Below, piece after piece: positions 42,120 through 51,782 of a stretch of 64,000 nt of DNA (the stretch's first letter is position 1; each line of letters begins with the position of its first letter). The stretch is from Miniphocaeibacter halophilus (lineage in GTDB: Bacteria; Bacillota; Clostridia; Tissierellales; Peptoniphilaceae). The DNA lies in NCBI RefSeq assembly GCF_016458825.1, contig NZ_CP066744.1:1671868-1735867 (forward strand), in the 5' to 3' direction. The notes beneath the pieces are model-generated. The model was not told where the DNA came from. It saw only the letters and a list, made by a program, of their open reading frames with translations, and ran no database searches. Made by a program: the position numbers and the translations under genes.

Positions 42120-43972
42120 TGGATATTAAAATAATTGGTATGACAGACCAACAAGAAGCATATATTGGTTCAAATTCAAGGAAATTTAGGATAAATGAAT
42201 TTTTAATAATTGAGGATATGGACCAAGGTGATATTTTAGGAGAAGTTGTTGAAGTCCATACCTATAATAGATATATTCCCATGGCAAATGATGGGGAAAT
42301 TATAGACAATAATTTAATAAAAAACTTAAGTATGTTAGGATTTAATTTAGAAGATGGAACAATTTACTTAGGAAAAATTAGATTATTAGAGGAAGCAAAC
42401 TATCCAATAGAAACCGGATCAAACTGTAGAATTCCTAAATTTAAAGAAGTAAAAAAATACTTTATTTCTACAGATTTAAATAAGGGTTTAAATATTGGAG
42501 TAATTAGAAATACAGATGATATTTATGAAAATATAGATGAAGAGTTTGTTGATTTGTCGTTAACCTTAGAAAACAAACAGCTTATTAAGCAAAAGGAAGT
42601 ACCCTATATATTAAATCTCTATGATATGCATGAATATCCTCATGTAGGGATATTTGGAGGTTCCGGTTCTGGTAAATCCTTTGGATTAAGAGTTGTGTTA
42701 GAGGAATTAATGAATAAAAATATTCCAACTTTAGTATTGGACCCTCATTATGAAATGGATTTTTCAGAAAAGTTGAAATCCGACTATGGAAGGGATTATA
42801 CTAACTTATTTTCAAAATTCACAATAGGTGAAAATATTGGAATAGATTTTAAGAAAATATCCAGCAGGGATTTGAAAAATCTACTTCAAACTTCTTCAAG
42901 GTTATCTGAGGCCATGGAAAATGTAGTTGATAATTTACATAAACCTCAAGACAGTTTATTGACTTTTGAACAAAGACTTGAAAGATTGAAAAAAGGCCAA
43001 GAGTTAGGTTCATCTTTAAATATTAAAAAGGAAATAGAAGCTACTGATAATATTGAAGAGAAAAAATATTTAAATAAGGTTTTAGAAACCTACGAAAAAT
43101 TAAACGATAAATCTCCTCCTTCATCTGTAGCAGGTGTATCATGGAGATTTGATAGATTAAAAAAACTTGGAATATTTGAACATAATTCAATAAACGCCGA
43201 GGAGGCCTTAAAATCAAATAAATTAGTGGTTATACAGGGAAGTATAAAAATAATTCAGGTATTTTCAACATTTTTAATAAATTCAGTGTATGAAAAAAGA
43301 AGAAATTATAAGGATGCTATAATAAATAATAGTGAAGAAGATTATTTTCCTCCATTTTTTATAATAACAGATGAGGCACATAATTTTGCACCTCAATCTA
43401 AAGATGGTACTTCAGAATCGCCGTCAAAATATATTTTACGAGAAATTGCTCAAGAAGGCAGGAAATACGGAGTATTTTTAATTTTAGCTACTCAAAGGCC
43501 TTCACTATTAGATAGTACAATTACGGCACAGCTTAATACTAAGTTTATTTTTAGAACTACAAGGGCAAATGACATACAGACTATTAAGGAAGAAACCGAC
43601 CTAAGTATTGAACAGACTAAAAGGCTTCCTTATTTAAAAACAGGAGATGTTTTTTTATCGGAATCCGCTATTGGAAGAACTATGTATGTAAGAATAAGAG
43701 CTGCCCATACTACAACACCACATAAGGAAAATCCATTTATTGAACTGGAAAATAGACTAAAGACTGATAATAATGATATTATGGAAATAATAGAAAATTA
43801 TTTACCTATATCCAGCAATGATTTTTTTGATTTAATTAAAGAAATTCAAGAAGATACAGGTATGGTTTATACAATAGACCAGTTAAGAAATATTTTAGAC
43901 AATTTAGTTTTAAGAGAGCAACTGGTAGTTAAGAAAACTTTTTTAGGGGATAAATATGAAAAATTTAAATAA
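42119..43972 (+). CDS. herA: HerA-type DNA translocase/helicase
   Basis: A 617-residue hexameric P-loop ATPase (FtsK-HerA superfamily, DUF87). The N-terminal HAS barrel (about 1-100) anchors NurA in known complexes. Walker A GGSGSGKS spans 180-187, Walker B is FFIITDEAHNFAP, and sensor/arginine-finger elements lie in ILATQRPSLLDSTI and FRTTRAND. A C-terminal wing-like segment follows. NurA-HerA is best known from archaea, where it acts with Mre11-Rad50 in double-strand break resection, and it occurs sporadically in bacteria. No mre11/rad50 (sbcDC) is in the window. Confidence 0.9.
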   Translation: MDIKIIGMTDQQEAYIGSNSRKFRINEFLIIEDMDQGDILGEVVEVHTYNRYIPMANDGEIIDNNLIKNLSMLGFNLEDGTIYLGKIRLLEEANYPIETGSNCRIPKFKEVKKYFISTDLNKGLNIGVIRNTDDIYENIDEEFVDLSLTLENKQLIKQKEVPYILNLYDMHEYPHVGIFGGSGSGKSFGLRVVLEELMNKNIPTLVLDPHYEMDFSEKLKSDYGRDYTNLFSKFTIGENIGIDFKKISSRDLKNLLQTSSRLSEAMENVVDNLHKPQDSLLTFEQRLERLKKGQELGSSLNIKKEIEATDNIEEKKYLNKVLETYEKLNDKSPPSSVAGVSWRFDRLKKLGIFEHNSINAEEALKSNKLVVIQGSIKIIQVFSTFLINSVYEKRRNYKDAIINNSEEDYFPPFFIITDEAHNFAPQSKDGTSESPSKYILREIAQEGRKYGVFLILATQRPSLLDSTITAQLNTKFIFRTTRANDIQTIKEETDLSIEQTKRLPYLKTGDVFLSESAIGRTMYVRIRAAHTTTPHKENPFIELENRLKTDNNDIMEIIENYLPISSNDFFDLIKEIQEDTGMVYTIDQLRNILDNLVLREQLVVKKTFLGDKYEKFK

Positions 43973-44699
43973 AAATATGTATCATTCAGAAAATTATAAA
44001 ATATATAGTTTTAATTGTAATGAAAATGGTGAGGCAAGTTATCAAGCAATAGTTCAATATATGATTGAAACTTCCATAGAGCAAACCAATATTGTAATGA
44101 AGAACAACCATGATTTTGACGACTATTTTTGGGTTATCTACCAATGGGATATAGATTTTATTAAAAGACCAAAAATGGGTGATGAAATAATAATTGAAAC
44201 AGTGTCAGCAGGAGCTAAAAAATTTTATGCCTACAGAAACTTCACAGTATTTGACGAAGATGGTAATGTTTTTGTACAAGCAAAATCTAAATGGCTATTA
44301 CTAAATAAAAATAGAAAGATGCCTGCAAGAGTACCTGATGAATTAATTAGCCTTTATGGGAAAGACGAAAGTCTTGAAATCATTAATGGTGAATTTGAAT
44401 TTAGCAAAGATTTAAAGTTTACAAGGGAAATAGATTTTAGAATTCGTAAATCCGATATAGATACAAATAAGCATGTAAACAATGCAAAATATATTGATTG
44501 GATTTTAGAAACAATTAACAGTTATAAAAAAATAAAGAAGATTCAACTAACCTATAAAAAAGAAACCAGATATGGGGAGGAAATAAAATCTAAATCAACA
44601 GATTTACTAGAAGAAAATGGCGATAAGGTAATTTATAATATTATAGAAGACAATGAAGGAAATGTGAAAACCTTAAGCAAAATTTATTTAGGAGAGTAA
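43956..44699 (+). CDS. Acyl-ACP thioesterase
   Basis: A 247-residue double-hotdog thioesterase that releases free fatty acids from acyl carrier protein. The first hotdog contains YWVIYQWDIDFIKRPKMGDEI-like FWVIYQWDIDFIKRPKMG and the second the motif DIDTNKHVNNAKYIDWILE with the catalytic Asn/His pattern. No signal peptide, so it is cytoplasmic. It overlaps herA by 17 bases, an odd partner for a DNA-repair gene. The chain-length preference cannot be read from the sequence. Confidence 0.9.
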   Translation: MKNLNKNMYHSENYKIYSFNCNENGEASYQAIVQYMIETSIEQTNIVMKNNHDFDDYFWVIYQWDIDFIKRPKMGDEIIIETVSAGAKKFYAYRNFTVFDEDGNVFVQAKSKWLLLNKNRKMPARVPDELISLYGKDESLEIINGEFEFSKDLKFTREIDFRIRKSDIDTNKHVNNAKYIDWILETINSYKKIKKIQLTYKKETRYGEEIKSKSTDLLEENGDKVIYNIIEDNEGNVKTLSKIYLGE

Positions 44700-44700
44700 A

Positions 44701-47013
44701 ATGAAAAAGTTATTAAGTAAAATATTATTAGCTGCTATTTTATTAACATCGTTTAACATTAACACCAGTTACGCAAAGGAAAATAAAATAGAAGATAGTC
44801 TTACTGATAAAATTAATAATAATGAAACAGTAGATGTATTAGTAGATATTAAAAGTACAGAGGAAATAAAAACTGTTGTAGATTTAAAGGATAGTAAAGA
44901 AAAAAATATATCTGACAGAGAAAAATATATTAATGAAATAGAAAATAATGCTAAAAAATCACAAAAGGAAATCATTGATTTTTTAGAAGAAAATCTTAAA
45001 AATGAAAATATAAAGGAATATGAAAGTTTTTATATAACTAATACTCTACATATTGTAGGTAATGGAAAAACTATTAAAGAATTGGCTAAAAATGAAAATG
45101 TTTCATATGTTGAAGAAAATAAAGAAACTAAACTAAATACAGAAAATAATCTTTTCGATGAATCGGAACTTGCATCTAATAATAGATGGAATTTTAAAAA
45201 TACTAAAATAGATGAAGTATATAGTAAATATAATTTAAAAGGTTCAGGAGTGGTTATTGGGTTTTTAGACAGTGGAGTAGATTATAAACATAGGGAGCTC
45301 TTTGATAATTGGAGAGGTAACACAGATGGAGTTGAATATAGCTGGTTTGATGTATATAACAAAAGTGAATATCCTGAAGATGGAGAAATGTCCGGCCATG
45401 GTACAGCTATAGCAGGCGTTGCTGTTGGAAAAACCGTAGGAGTAGCACCGGAAGCACAATGGATAGCAGCAAGAGCATTTCAAGGTAAAAGAACTAAAAA
45501 TTCAGATATTTTAAAAGCAGCAGAATGGTTTTTAGCCCCAGGTGGTAGGGCTGATATGGCCCCTGATATTATTAATAACTCTTGGGGTGAAAATACCAAT
45601 AGTAGATGGTTTGACAAAATGTTAGCTTCTTGGATTGCTGCAGGAATAACACCGGTATTTGCATCGGGAAATAATCAAAATGGAGAAACTAAAGCAGGTT
45701 CCATAGAGTACCCGGCATCTAGTTTAGACGTTATTTCCGTAGGAGCAGTAGATGAGGGAAATATGATAGGATATTTTTCTAAAAAAGGTCCTTCAAATTT
45801 AGATAATAGTAAAAGTATTATTAAACCGGAAGTAGTGGCACCAGGAGTAGGAGTATATACAAGTGAACCAGGAGATATTTATTCTTTTTGGACAGGAACT
45901 TCAATTGCAGCACCAAATGTTTCAGGTGTTATAGCATTAATGCTTGAAGCAAATAGAAATCTAACAGTATCAGAATTGAAAAACATTGTATCTGTTACAG
46001 CAAAACCTACAACAGACAGCAAAAATCAAGTATCACCTAACATGACTTATGGCTATGGTTTGGTAAATGCCTTAGAAGCTGTTGAATTAGCATATAATTA
46101 CTCAAACTATTCAAATATTAAAAGAATAGCCGGTTTAAATAGAAATGTTACAGCAACAGAAATTGCAAAGAATTTTTATAGTGAAACAGATACCGTGTAT
46201 ATAACAAATGGAAATTTATATGCAGATGGTTTAAGTATGGGGTCATTAACTAAGGCCGACAACGGTCCTTTATTACTAGCAGATAAGGATTCAATAGATA
46301 CAAATTTAGACAGTACTTTAAAATTACTATCACCAAGTAAAATAGTTATAATTGGGGGAAATAATGCTGTTTCCTCTAAAGTAGAAAAAGATTTGAAAAA
46401 CTATACTTCCAATGTAGAAAGAATAAGTGGTAGTAGCAGAGTGGACACAGCTATTGAAATTGCAAAAAAAGTTAGGCAGTCTAATAAAACAAAAAATATA
46501 TTTTTAGTTAACGGATATATTGAAGCCGACTCAATTAATATAGTGTCTGTTTCCAGTAGGGACGGAGTGCCTGTTTTATTTACAGATCAAAATAAACTTC
46601 CATCTCAGGTTAAAAATTACATTAATAAAGAAAATATTAAAAATGTTACTATAGTTGGTGGTGAAAACACAGTAGGCAGTAATGTAGTAAGAGAATTAAA
46701 AAACACAGGAGTTACTGTAAATCGAATTAGCGGTAGCGATAGGTATGCAACAGGAGTGGAAGTCAATAAAATATACCATCAAGAAAGTAATACGGTATTT
46801 TGTGCAAATGGAGTTAATATAGCTGATGCATTATCAGTGGGGCCAGTTGCAGGTAGATTAGGAGCACAGATCCAAATACTACCAAAGGACAATATACCAC
46901 AAAGTATAAATTCCTATTATTCAGGAAAAACCACAGAAGATTACTATATACTAGGTGGAGAAAATTCCATTTCCAAGATAAATGCTTATAATTTGTATAA
47001 GCTATTTCAATAG
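44701..47013 (+). CDS. Cell-wall-anchored S8 subtilisin protease with three CWB2 repeats
   Basis: A 770-residue secreted serine protease. A signal peptide (about 1-25, ending NTSYA) is followed by an I9-like propeptide (about 26-145) and the subtilase domain. The catalytic triad is D190 in GFLDSGVD, H233 in GHGTAIAGV and S401 in GTSIAAPNVSGV, with oxyanion N324 in SGNNQNG. Residues from about 475 form three cell-wall-binding type 2 repeats (RIAGLNRNVTATEIA, RISGSSRVDTAIEIA, RISGSDRYATGVEV), which bind anionic wall polymers in clostridia. Likely roles are surface protein processing or nutrient proteolysis. It starts one base after the thioesterase gene. Confidence 0.94.
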   Translation: MKKLLSKILLAAILLTSFNINTSYAKENKIEDSLTDKINNNETVDVLVDIKSTEEIKTVVDLKDSKEKNISDREKYINEIENNAKKSQKEIIDFLEENLKNENIKEYESFYITNTLHIVGNGKTIKELAKNENVSYVEENKETKLNTENNLFDESELASNNRWNFKNTKIDEVYSKYNLKGSGVVIGFLDSGVDYKHRELFDNWRGNTDGVEYSWFDVYNKSEYPEDGEMSGHGTAIAGVAVGKTVGVAPEAQWIAARAFQGKRTKNSDILKAAEWFLAPGGRADMAPDIINNSWGENTNSRWFDKMLASWIAAGITPVFASGNNQNGETKAGSIEYPASSLDVISVGAVDEGNMIGYFSKKGPSNLDNSKSIIKPEVVAPGVGVYTSEPGDIYSFWTGTSIAAPNVSGVIALMLEANRNLTVSELKNIVSVTAKPTTDSKNQVSPNMTYGYGLVNALEAVELAYNYSNYSNIKRIAGLNRNVTATEIAKNFYSETDTVYITNGNLYADGLSMGSLTKADNGPLLLADKDSIDTNLDSTLKLLSPSKIVIIGGNNAVSSKVEKDLKNYTSNVERISGSSRVDTAIEIAKKVRQSNKTKNIFLVNGYIEADSINIVSVSSRDGVPVLFTDQNKLPSQVKNYINKENIKNVTIVGGENTVGSNVVRELKNTGVTVNRISGSDRYATGVEVNKIYHQESNTVFCANGVNIADALSVGPVAGRLGAQIQILPKDNIPQSINSYYSGKTTEDYYILGGENSISKINAYNLYKLFQ

Positions 47014-47022
47014 GAGATATTT

Positions 47023-47796
47023 ATGAAGGAAAAACTTTTAACTGACAGACAATTTCACATTGATTTAGAAAAAGGTGATGTAGGAAAATATGTCCTCTTA
47101 CCGGGAGACCCTAAAAGATGTAAACTAATAGCAAAATATTTTGACAATCCAAAACTTATAGCAGATAAAAGAGAATACGTAACATACACAGGATTTTTAG
47201 ATGGAGAAAAAGTTTCAGTAACTTCAACAGGAATAGGTGGTCCATCAACTGCAATTGCAGTTGAAGAGCTATGTAACGTAGGAGCTGATACTTTTATTAG
47301 AGTAGGAACATGTGGCGGTATGGACTTAGATGTAAAATCGGGAGATTTAGTCATAGCTACAGGTGCAATAAGAATGGATGGTACATCTAAAGAATATACT
47401 CCTGTTGAATATCCGGCTGTTTCCGATTTTGACCTAACTAACTCATTAGTTGATGCTTGTAAAACAAATAAAAATTTATTTCATATAGGGGTAGTTCAAA
47501 GTAAAGATTCATTTTACGGCCAACATAGTCCCCATAATAAACCGGTATCCTATGGACTGGAAAATAAATGGGAAGCGTGGAAAAAAGCAGGATGTTTAGC
47601 ATCAGAAATGGAAGCATCTACCTTATTTATAGTTTCAAGTTACAGAAGAAAAAGAGCGGCAGCAATATTTTTATGTATAAACAATCAGGAACGTGTAAAA
47701 GAAGGATTGGAAAACAAAGTAGTAGAAGATGTGGATTTGGCTATTAAAACAGCAATAGAAGCTTTAAGAATTCAAATTAAAAAAGATAAAAATTAA
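47023..47796 (+). CDS. udp: Uridine phosphorylase
   Basis: A 257-residue nucleoside phosphorylase that splits uridine to uracil and ribose 1-phosphate. The family motifs are [20 protein letters not shown] (phosphate site), [33 protein letters not shown] and the nucleoside-binding [24 protein letters not shown]. Length is normal. It follows the protease by nine bases and ends the long operon that began with trmN6. A strong hairpin follows. Confidence 0.94.
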   Translation: MKEKLLTDRQFHIDLEKGDVGKYVLLPGDPKRCKLIAKYFDNPKLIADKREYVTYTGFLDGEKVSVTSTGIGGPSTAIAVEELCNVGADTFIRVGTCGGMDLDVKSGDLVIATGAIRMDGTSKEYTPVEYPAVSDFDLTNSLVDACKTNKNLFHIGVVQSKDSFYGQHSPHNKPVSYGLENKWEAWKKAGCLASEMEASTLFIVSSYRRKRAAAIFLCINNQERVKEGLENKVVEDVDLAIKTAIEALRIQIKKDKN

Positions 47797-47801
47797 AAAT
47801 A

Positions 47802-47843
47802 AAAAAGGAGTTTAGCTTATATGAAAAAGTTAAACTCCTTTTT
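47802..47843. terminator. Terminator after udp
   Basis: AAAAAGGAGTTTA pairs perfectly with TAAACTCCTTTTT (13 bp). Because it contains AAGGAG plus an ATG in the loop, it also mimics a start site, but no ORF follows. Confidence 0.88.
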
Positions 47844-47987
47844 CTTAAACATATAGTATAAAATAATTTGTATATTTAATTATTTTTGTAATATAATAGC
47901 TAGGAAATGAAAAATTTGATTTATTAAAGACATAATACTATTTATTAAGATATATATTTATATGGTATTATATTATAGAGGTGAAAG

Positions 47988-49196
47988 ATGAAAAAATGGT
48001 TTAAAATAACTTTATCAACGGTTATTTTAATAGGACTATTATTAGGCTCTTTTTATTTAGGGAATAAAATAGCAATAGATAATGGCAATAAGGTAGTAAT
48101 TGATAAAGAAGAGTATGATATTTTTTCTAAACTAGATAGTTTTAAAGATATTGTAGATGAATATTTTTTATTTGATATAAAAGATGAGGATTTAAAAACA
48201 TCAACATATAAAGGCTTTTTCAATGGATTAGGAGATCCATATACAGAATATATGACAGAAGAGGAATATGAAAAATTAGTAGAAAGTTCCAGTGGGGAAT
48301 ATTCCGGAATTGGTGTTTATATTACTGTAACAGATGATAATCTAATAAAGGTTATTTCTCCAATAAAGGGTTCTCCTGCTTTTAATTCAGGTATTCAACC
48401 GGGAGATATTATAGCTCAAGTAAATGGAGAAACATTTACAGGAGATCAATTAAATGACGCTATGGCAATTATGAAGGGAAAACCTGGAGATAAGGTTACA
48501 ATAGGAATAAAAAGATTGTCAGAAGACGGTAGCTATGAAGATTTGGAAGTAAATGTGACAGTGGATATTGTAGAATTAAAGACAGTAGAGTATTCTAAAG
48601 TTGATAATTTAGGATATATATTAATTAGTCAATTTGGAGAAAAAACATATGAAGAATTTGTAGAAGGGTACAATTCTTTAAAGGATGATAAGGTTAATGG
48701 AATTATATTGGATTTAAGAAATAATCCTGGAGGTTTGAAAGATACATGTGTGGAAATTGCAGACTTTCTATTACCAGAAGGACCAATTGTTAAAACCGTT
48801 GACAAAAATGGAAATGAGGACATTTCTAAGTCAGATCCAAAAGAAGAAAATTTACCTATGGTTGTACTTGTAAATAATAACTCTGCTTCAGCTTCTGAAA
48901 TATTAGCAGGAGCTATTCAAGACTATGAGAAGGCAACTATAGTTGGTAGCACTACTTATGGTAAAGGCTTAGTTCAAACATTGGCACCATTGAAAACTTT
49001 TGGTATTAATGATAATGGAGCTTTGAAAATAACAATTCAGGAATATTTCACTCCTAAAGATAGAAAAATAAATGAAGTAGGTGTAAAACCTGACAAAGAG
49101 GTAGAAATGCCGGAAAATACGACAGAATATGGAATTGAGCATTTAGATACGGATATTCAGCTAAAGACAGCAATAGATATATTAGCAAATAGTTAA
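47988..49196 (+). CDS. ctpA: S41 family C-terminal processing peptidase
   Basis: A 402-residue CtpA/CtpB-type serine protease anchored by one N-terminal helix (about 7-27). A PDZ domain occupies about 95-185 (YSGIGVYITVTDDNLIKVISPIKGSPAFNSGIQPGDIIAQVNGE). The S41 domain includes LRNNPGGLKDTCVEIADFLLPEG, the catalytic Ser in VNNNSASASEILAGA and the Lys in STTYGKGLVQ. In Bacillus such enzymes cleave envelope signalling proteins. The partner here is unknown. It is followed 19 bases later by a peptidoglycan/polysaccharide deacetylase, which suggests an envelope function. Confidence 0.94.
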   Translation: MKKWFKITLSTVILIGLLLGSFYLGNKIAIDNGNKVVIDKEEYDIFSKLDSFKDIVDEYFLFDIKDEDLKTSTYKGFFNGLGDPYTEYMTEEEYEKLVESSSGEYSGIGVYITVTDDNLIKVISPIKGSPAFNSGIQPGDIIAQVNGETFTGDQLNDAMAIMKGKPGDKVTIGIKRLSEDGSYEDLEVNVTVDIVELKTVEYSKVDNLGYILISQFGEKTYEEFVEGYNSLKDDKVNGIILDLRNNPGGLKDTCVEIADFLLPEGPIVKTVDKNGNEDISKSDPKEENLPMVVLVNNNSASASEILAGAIQDYEKATIVGSTTYGKGLVQTLAPLKTFGINDNGALKITIQEYFTPKDRKINEVGVKPDKEVEMPENTTEYGIEHLDTDIQLKTAIDILANS

Positions 49197-49215
49197 TATA
49201 GAAATAGGAGGGATT

Positions 49216-50073
49216 ATGAAAGAAAAACTTAAAAACATTAAAAATATATTTGGAGTCATTTCCATTTTTTTCGTAATTATTCTATTTGTTATATTAGTAT
49301 TTGAAAATAAAAAATATACTAAAAATTTAGAAAAAGATATAACAAAAAAGGAAGAGATGAAAAAGGAAAAGAAAGAGGAGAATAAACCGAATAATATTTA
49401 TTCTGCAGGGCAAATACAAAAAATTATATCAGGTAAAGAGGAATACTCAGGAGAAAAATTGGTGTTTTTAACTTTTGATGATGGACCTTTTAATGATTCT
49501 ACAAATAAAATATTAGATGTGTTAAAAGAAAAGAAGGTAAATGCTACTTTTTTCTTACAAGGTAAAAATGTTAAAGATGAAACTTCCGATGTTTTGAAAA
49601 GAATTGTAAGTGAAAAAAATGGAATAGGAATGCATAGCTTTGACCATGATTATAAAAGATTGTATCCTGAGAAAGTCGGAGACGCTACTGTAATAGTAGA
49701 CGAAATGAAAAAAACAGATACTGCCTTAAAAAAACAATTAGGAGAGGAATTTAAATCTAGTACATGGAGATATCCAGGAGGACATATGTCATGGAAGGGA
49801 TTAGAAGAGGCTGATAAACTTATGGCTGATGCAGGAGTAACTTGGATTGATTGGAATGTCCTTAACGGAGATGCAGAACCTTCTTCTACTAGACCTAAAA
49901 CTGTAGATGAAATGATTGATAAATTAGATAATTCTATGGAGAATACACCGGTTAAGGATGTAGCAGTAGTTTTAATGCATGATGGAAAGAGTAAAGAATT
50001 AACAGTTGAAGCCTTACCTAAAATTATTGATTATTATAAAGAAAAAAATTATAAATTTTGTATATTTAATTAA
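49216..50073 (+). CDS. Polysaccharide deacetylase (NodB domain)
   Basis: A 285-residue membrane-anchored deacetylase. One helix (about 12-30, FGVISIFFVIILFVILVF) is followed by a charged Lys/Glu linker and the NodB domain. Motifs: LTFDDGPFNDSTNKILDVL (catalytic base DD), HSFDHDYK (metal His pair), RYPGGHMSW, WIDWNVLNGDAEPSS and VVLMHDGKSKE. It probably removes acetyl groups from peptidoglycan or a surface polysaccharide, which can confer lysozyme resistance. Its TAA stop is part of the TTAA duplicated by the insertion sequence that begins at the next base. Its native terminator has therefore been displaced. Confidence 0.92.
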   Translation: MKEKLKNIKNIFGVISIFFVIILFVILVFENKKYTKNLEKDITKKEEMKKEKKEENKPNNIYSAGQIQKIISGKEEYSGEKLVFLTFDDGPFNDSTNKILDVLKEKKVNATFFLQGKNVKDETSDVLKRIVSEKNGIGMHSFDHDYKRLYPEKVGDATVIVDEMKKTDTALKKQLGEEFKSSTWRYPGGHMSWKGLEEADKLMADAGVTWIDWNVLNGDAEPSSTRPKTVDEMIDKLDNSMENTPVKDVAVVLMHDGKSKELTVEALPKIIDYYKEKNYKFCIFN

Positions 50074-50101
50074 AAGTTCACTACAATATGTAGTGAATTC
50101 A

Positions 50102-50134
50102 GGCTGTTGACAATGAAATTGTCAGCAGCCTTTT
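50102..50134 (+). terminator. Terminator-like hairpin inside left end of IS1182-type element
   Basis: GGCTG-T-TGACAAT pairs with ATTGTCA-G-CAGCC around GAA and is followed by TTTT. It likely stops transcripts coming from the deacetylase gene and may shield the transposase from read-through. Confidence 0.75.
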
Positions 50135-50166
50135 AAAATGGGTAAAAATAATATAGGGTGATAAAA

Positions 50167-51657
50167 ATGATGGGTAAAAAAGACAAGATAAGTAAAACAC
50201 AAATAGAGATATTAAGTTTAGATTCATTAGTTCCACAAGATCATTTGGTAAGAAAACTGGATCAAGTTATTGATTTAAGCTTTATCTACGATTTAGTAAA
50301 AGATCTTTATTCTAAAACAGGAGCCGAAAGTATAGATCCTGTTGTTTTAATAAAATTAAATATTATCCAATATACATTTGGAATTAGGTCTATGCGACAA
50401 ACAATAAAAGAAATAGAAGTTAATGCAGCATATAGATGGTACTTAGGATATGGATTAACTGAGAAAATACCACATTTCTCAACCTTTAGTAAAAATTATC
50501 AAAGACGATTTAAAGGAACAGATATTTTTGAACAAATATTTTTCAGAATTTTAAATGAAATAGCTAAATGTGGATTACTTACAGAAGAAAATATATACAT
50601 AGATGGAACTCATATAAAGGCAAATGCAAATATACATAATAAAGAAACCATAGAAGTAGAAGAATCTGTTAAATATTACCAAGACATATTAGAAAAAGAA
50701 ATAAATGAAGATAGAAAAAATCATAATAAAAAACCATTAAAAAAAAACGAAGAAATCAAAACAAAAGAAATAACAGTAAGTAAAAATGACCCAGATTGTG
50801 GAATATTTCATAAAGGAGAGCATAAAAAAGTATTTGCATATTTATCAAATACAGCGTGTAATGATTATGGAATAATACTTGATTTTGAAGTAACCTCAGG
50901 AAATAAACATGATTCAACAGTATTTCCTATATTATATGAGAGAATAAAGAATAAATATAAAAGTAATAAATACATAGCAATTGATGCAGGATATAAAACA
51001 CCGGCAATAGCAAAACAAATACTTGATAATGATAAAATACCATTATTACCATATAAAAGACCAATGACAAAAAAAGGGTTCTATAAAAAATATGAATATG
51101 TTTATGATGAATATTATGATTGTTATATATGTCCAAATAACAAAATATTAAAATATAGTACAACCAATAGAAATGGATATCAAGAATATAAAAGTAATCC
51201 TAACGATTGTAAAAACTGTAAATATGTCAAAAATTGTACAGAAAGTAAGAATAATCAAAAAGTAGTAACTCGTCATATCTGGGAAGAATACATAGAAAAA
51301 TGCGAAGATATTAGACATACTAAAGGATTTAAAGAAAAATATGGAAGAAGGAAAGAAACAATAGAGAGAGTTTTCGCTGATGCAAAAGAATTACATGGGA
51401 TGCGATACACATTACATAGGGGTTTAGAAAGAGTTAAAAATGAACTATACCTCTTATTTGGGTGCATGAATTTAAAGAAGTTGGCAAAAATCATATGGAA
51501 AAGGTATAAGAATTCTTCCGAATTACATGTTTTATTTGAAGATTTGAAAAATATTTCAAATTTCAGAATTTTAAAAAGGCATTTTAGATTATTGATAAAT
51601 TCTAAAATGCCTTTTGTCTTCAATCTGAGTTCACTACAATATGTAGTGAATTTTTAA
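50167..51657 (+). CDS. IS1182 family transposase
   Basis: A 496-residue transposase (499 if the upstream GUG 50158 is used; ATG 50167 has AGGGTGA correctly spaced). The N-terminal domain LSLDSLVPQDHLVRKLDQVIDLSFIYDLV and IDPVVLIKLNIIQYTFGIRSMRQTIKEIE is typical, and the DDE core includes ENIYIDGTHIKANAN, KYIAIDAGYKTPAIAKQIL and the C-terminal GRRKETIERVFADAKELHGMRYTLHRGLERV. A Cys motif (CPNNK, CKNCKYVKNC) lies between. The last codons run through a hairpin and the terminal repeat, and the TAA stop comes from the duplicated target. It appears intact. Confidence 0.93.
   Translation: MMGKKDKISKTQIEILSLDSLVPQDHLVRKLDQVIDLSFIYDLVKDLYSKTGAESIDPVVLIKLNIIQYTFGIRSMRQTIKEIEVNAAYRWYLGYGLTEKIPHFSTFSKNYQRRFKGTDIFEQIFFRILNEIAKCGLLTEENIYIDGTHIKANANIHNKETIEVEESVKYYQDILEKEINEDRKNHNKKPLKKNEEIKTKEITVSKNDPDCGIFHKGEHKKVFAYLSNTACNDYGIILDFEVTSGNKHDSTVFPILYERIKNKYKSNKYIAIDAGYKTPAIAKQILDNDKIPLLPYKRPMTKKGFYKKYEYVYDEYYDCYICPNNKILKYSTTNRNGYQEYKSNPNDCKNCKYVKNCTESKNNQKVVTRHIWEEYIEKCEDIRHTKGFKEKYGRRKETIERVFADAKELHGMRYTLHRGLERVKNELYLLFGCMNLKKLAKIIWKRYKNSSELHVLFEDLKNISNFRILKRHFRLLINSKMPFVFNLSSLQYVVNF
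51574..51615 (+). terminator. Hairpin at right end of IS1182-type element
   Basis: AAAAGGCATTTTAGA pairs perfectly over 15 bp with TCTAAAATGCCTTTT. It lies inside the 3' part of the transposase ORF, so it may act as a terminator that ends the transposase transcript before the stop codon, or only as a barrier to invading transcription. Confidence 0.65.
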
Positions 51658-51782
51658 TATTAATAATAAAAAATATTTTATACCACAATGTTATATGAAT
51701 ATTTAATGAATAAATTTTAACTATATTAACCGAAATTGGTAGGTTTAGAGAAAGAGTGAGAAATAATTATGAATATTCTTTA

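Larger units (their letters stand above)
50070..51657. mobile_element. IS1182-type insertion sequence in a TTAA target
   Basis: The element spans 50074-51653 (1,580 bp) and is flanked by TTAA at 50070-50073 and 51654-51657. The ends are inverted repeats of about 30 bp built round the palindrome TTCACTACA-n3-TGTAGTGAA, followed inward by TCAGGCTG (left) and CTCAGATTG-like sequence (right, inverted). Hairpins close to each end can block transcription from outside: 50102-50134 and 51574-51615. One long transposase ORF fills it. The left copy of the target supplies the stop of the deacetylase gene and the right copy the stop of the transposase. Confidence 0.9.

Noticed and set aside
41160-43972. 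NurA-HerA as a phage-defence system
   Set aside because: Defence HerA proteins are usually paired with Sir2 or DUF4297; NurA pairing and the housekeeping neighbourhood (rsmI, trmN6) favour repair.
45265-45483. Minus-strand Cys-rich ORF opposite the subtilase
   Set aside because: It is an antisense shadow of the protease coding sequence without its own ribosome binding site.
47821-47835. Start codon with AAGGAG in the udp terminator
   Set aside because: The frame from this ATG ends after a few codons; the AAGGAG belongs to the hairpin arm.
50158-50166. GUG start of IS1182 transposase
   Set aside because: AGGGTGA overlaps this GUG; ATG 50167 has the correct spacing.
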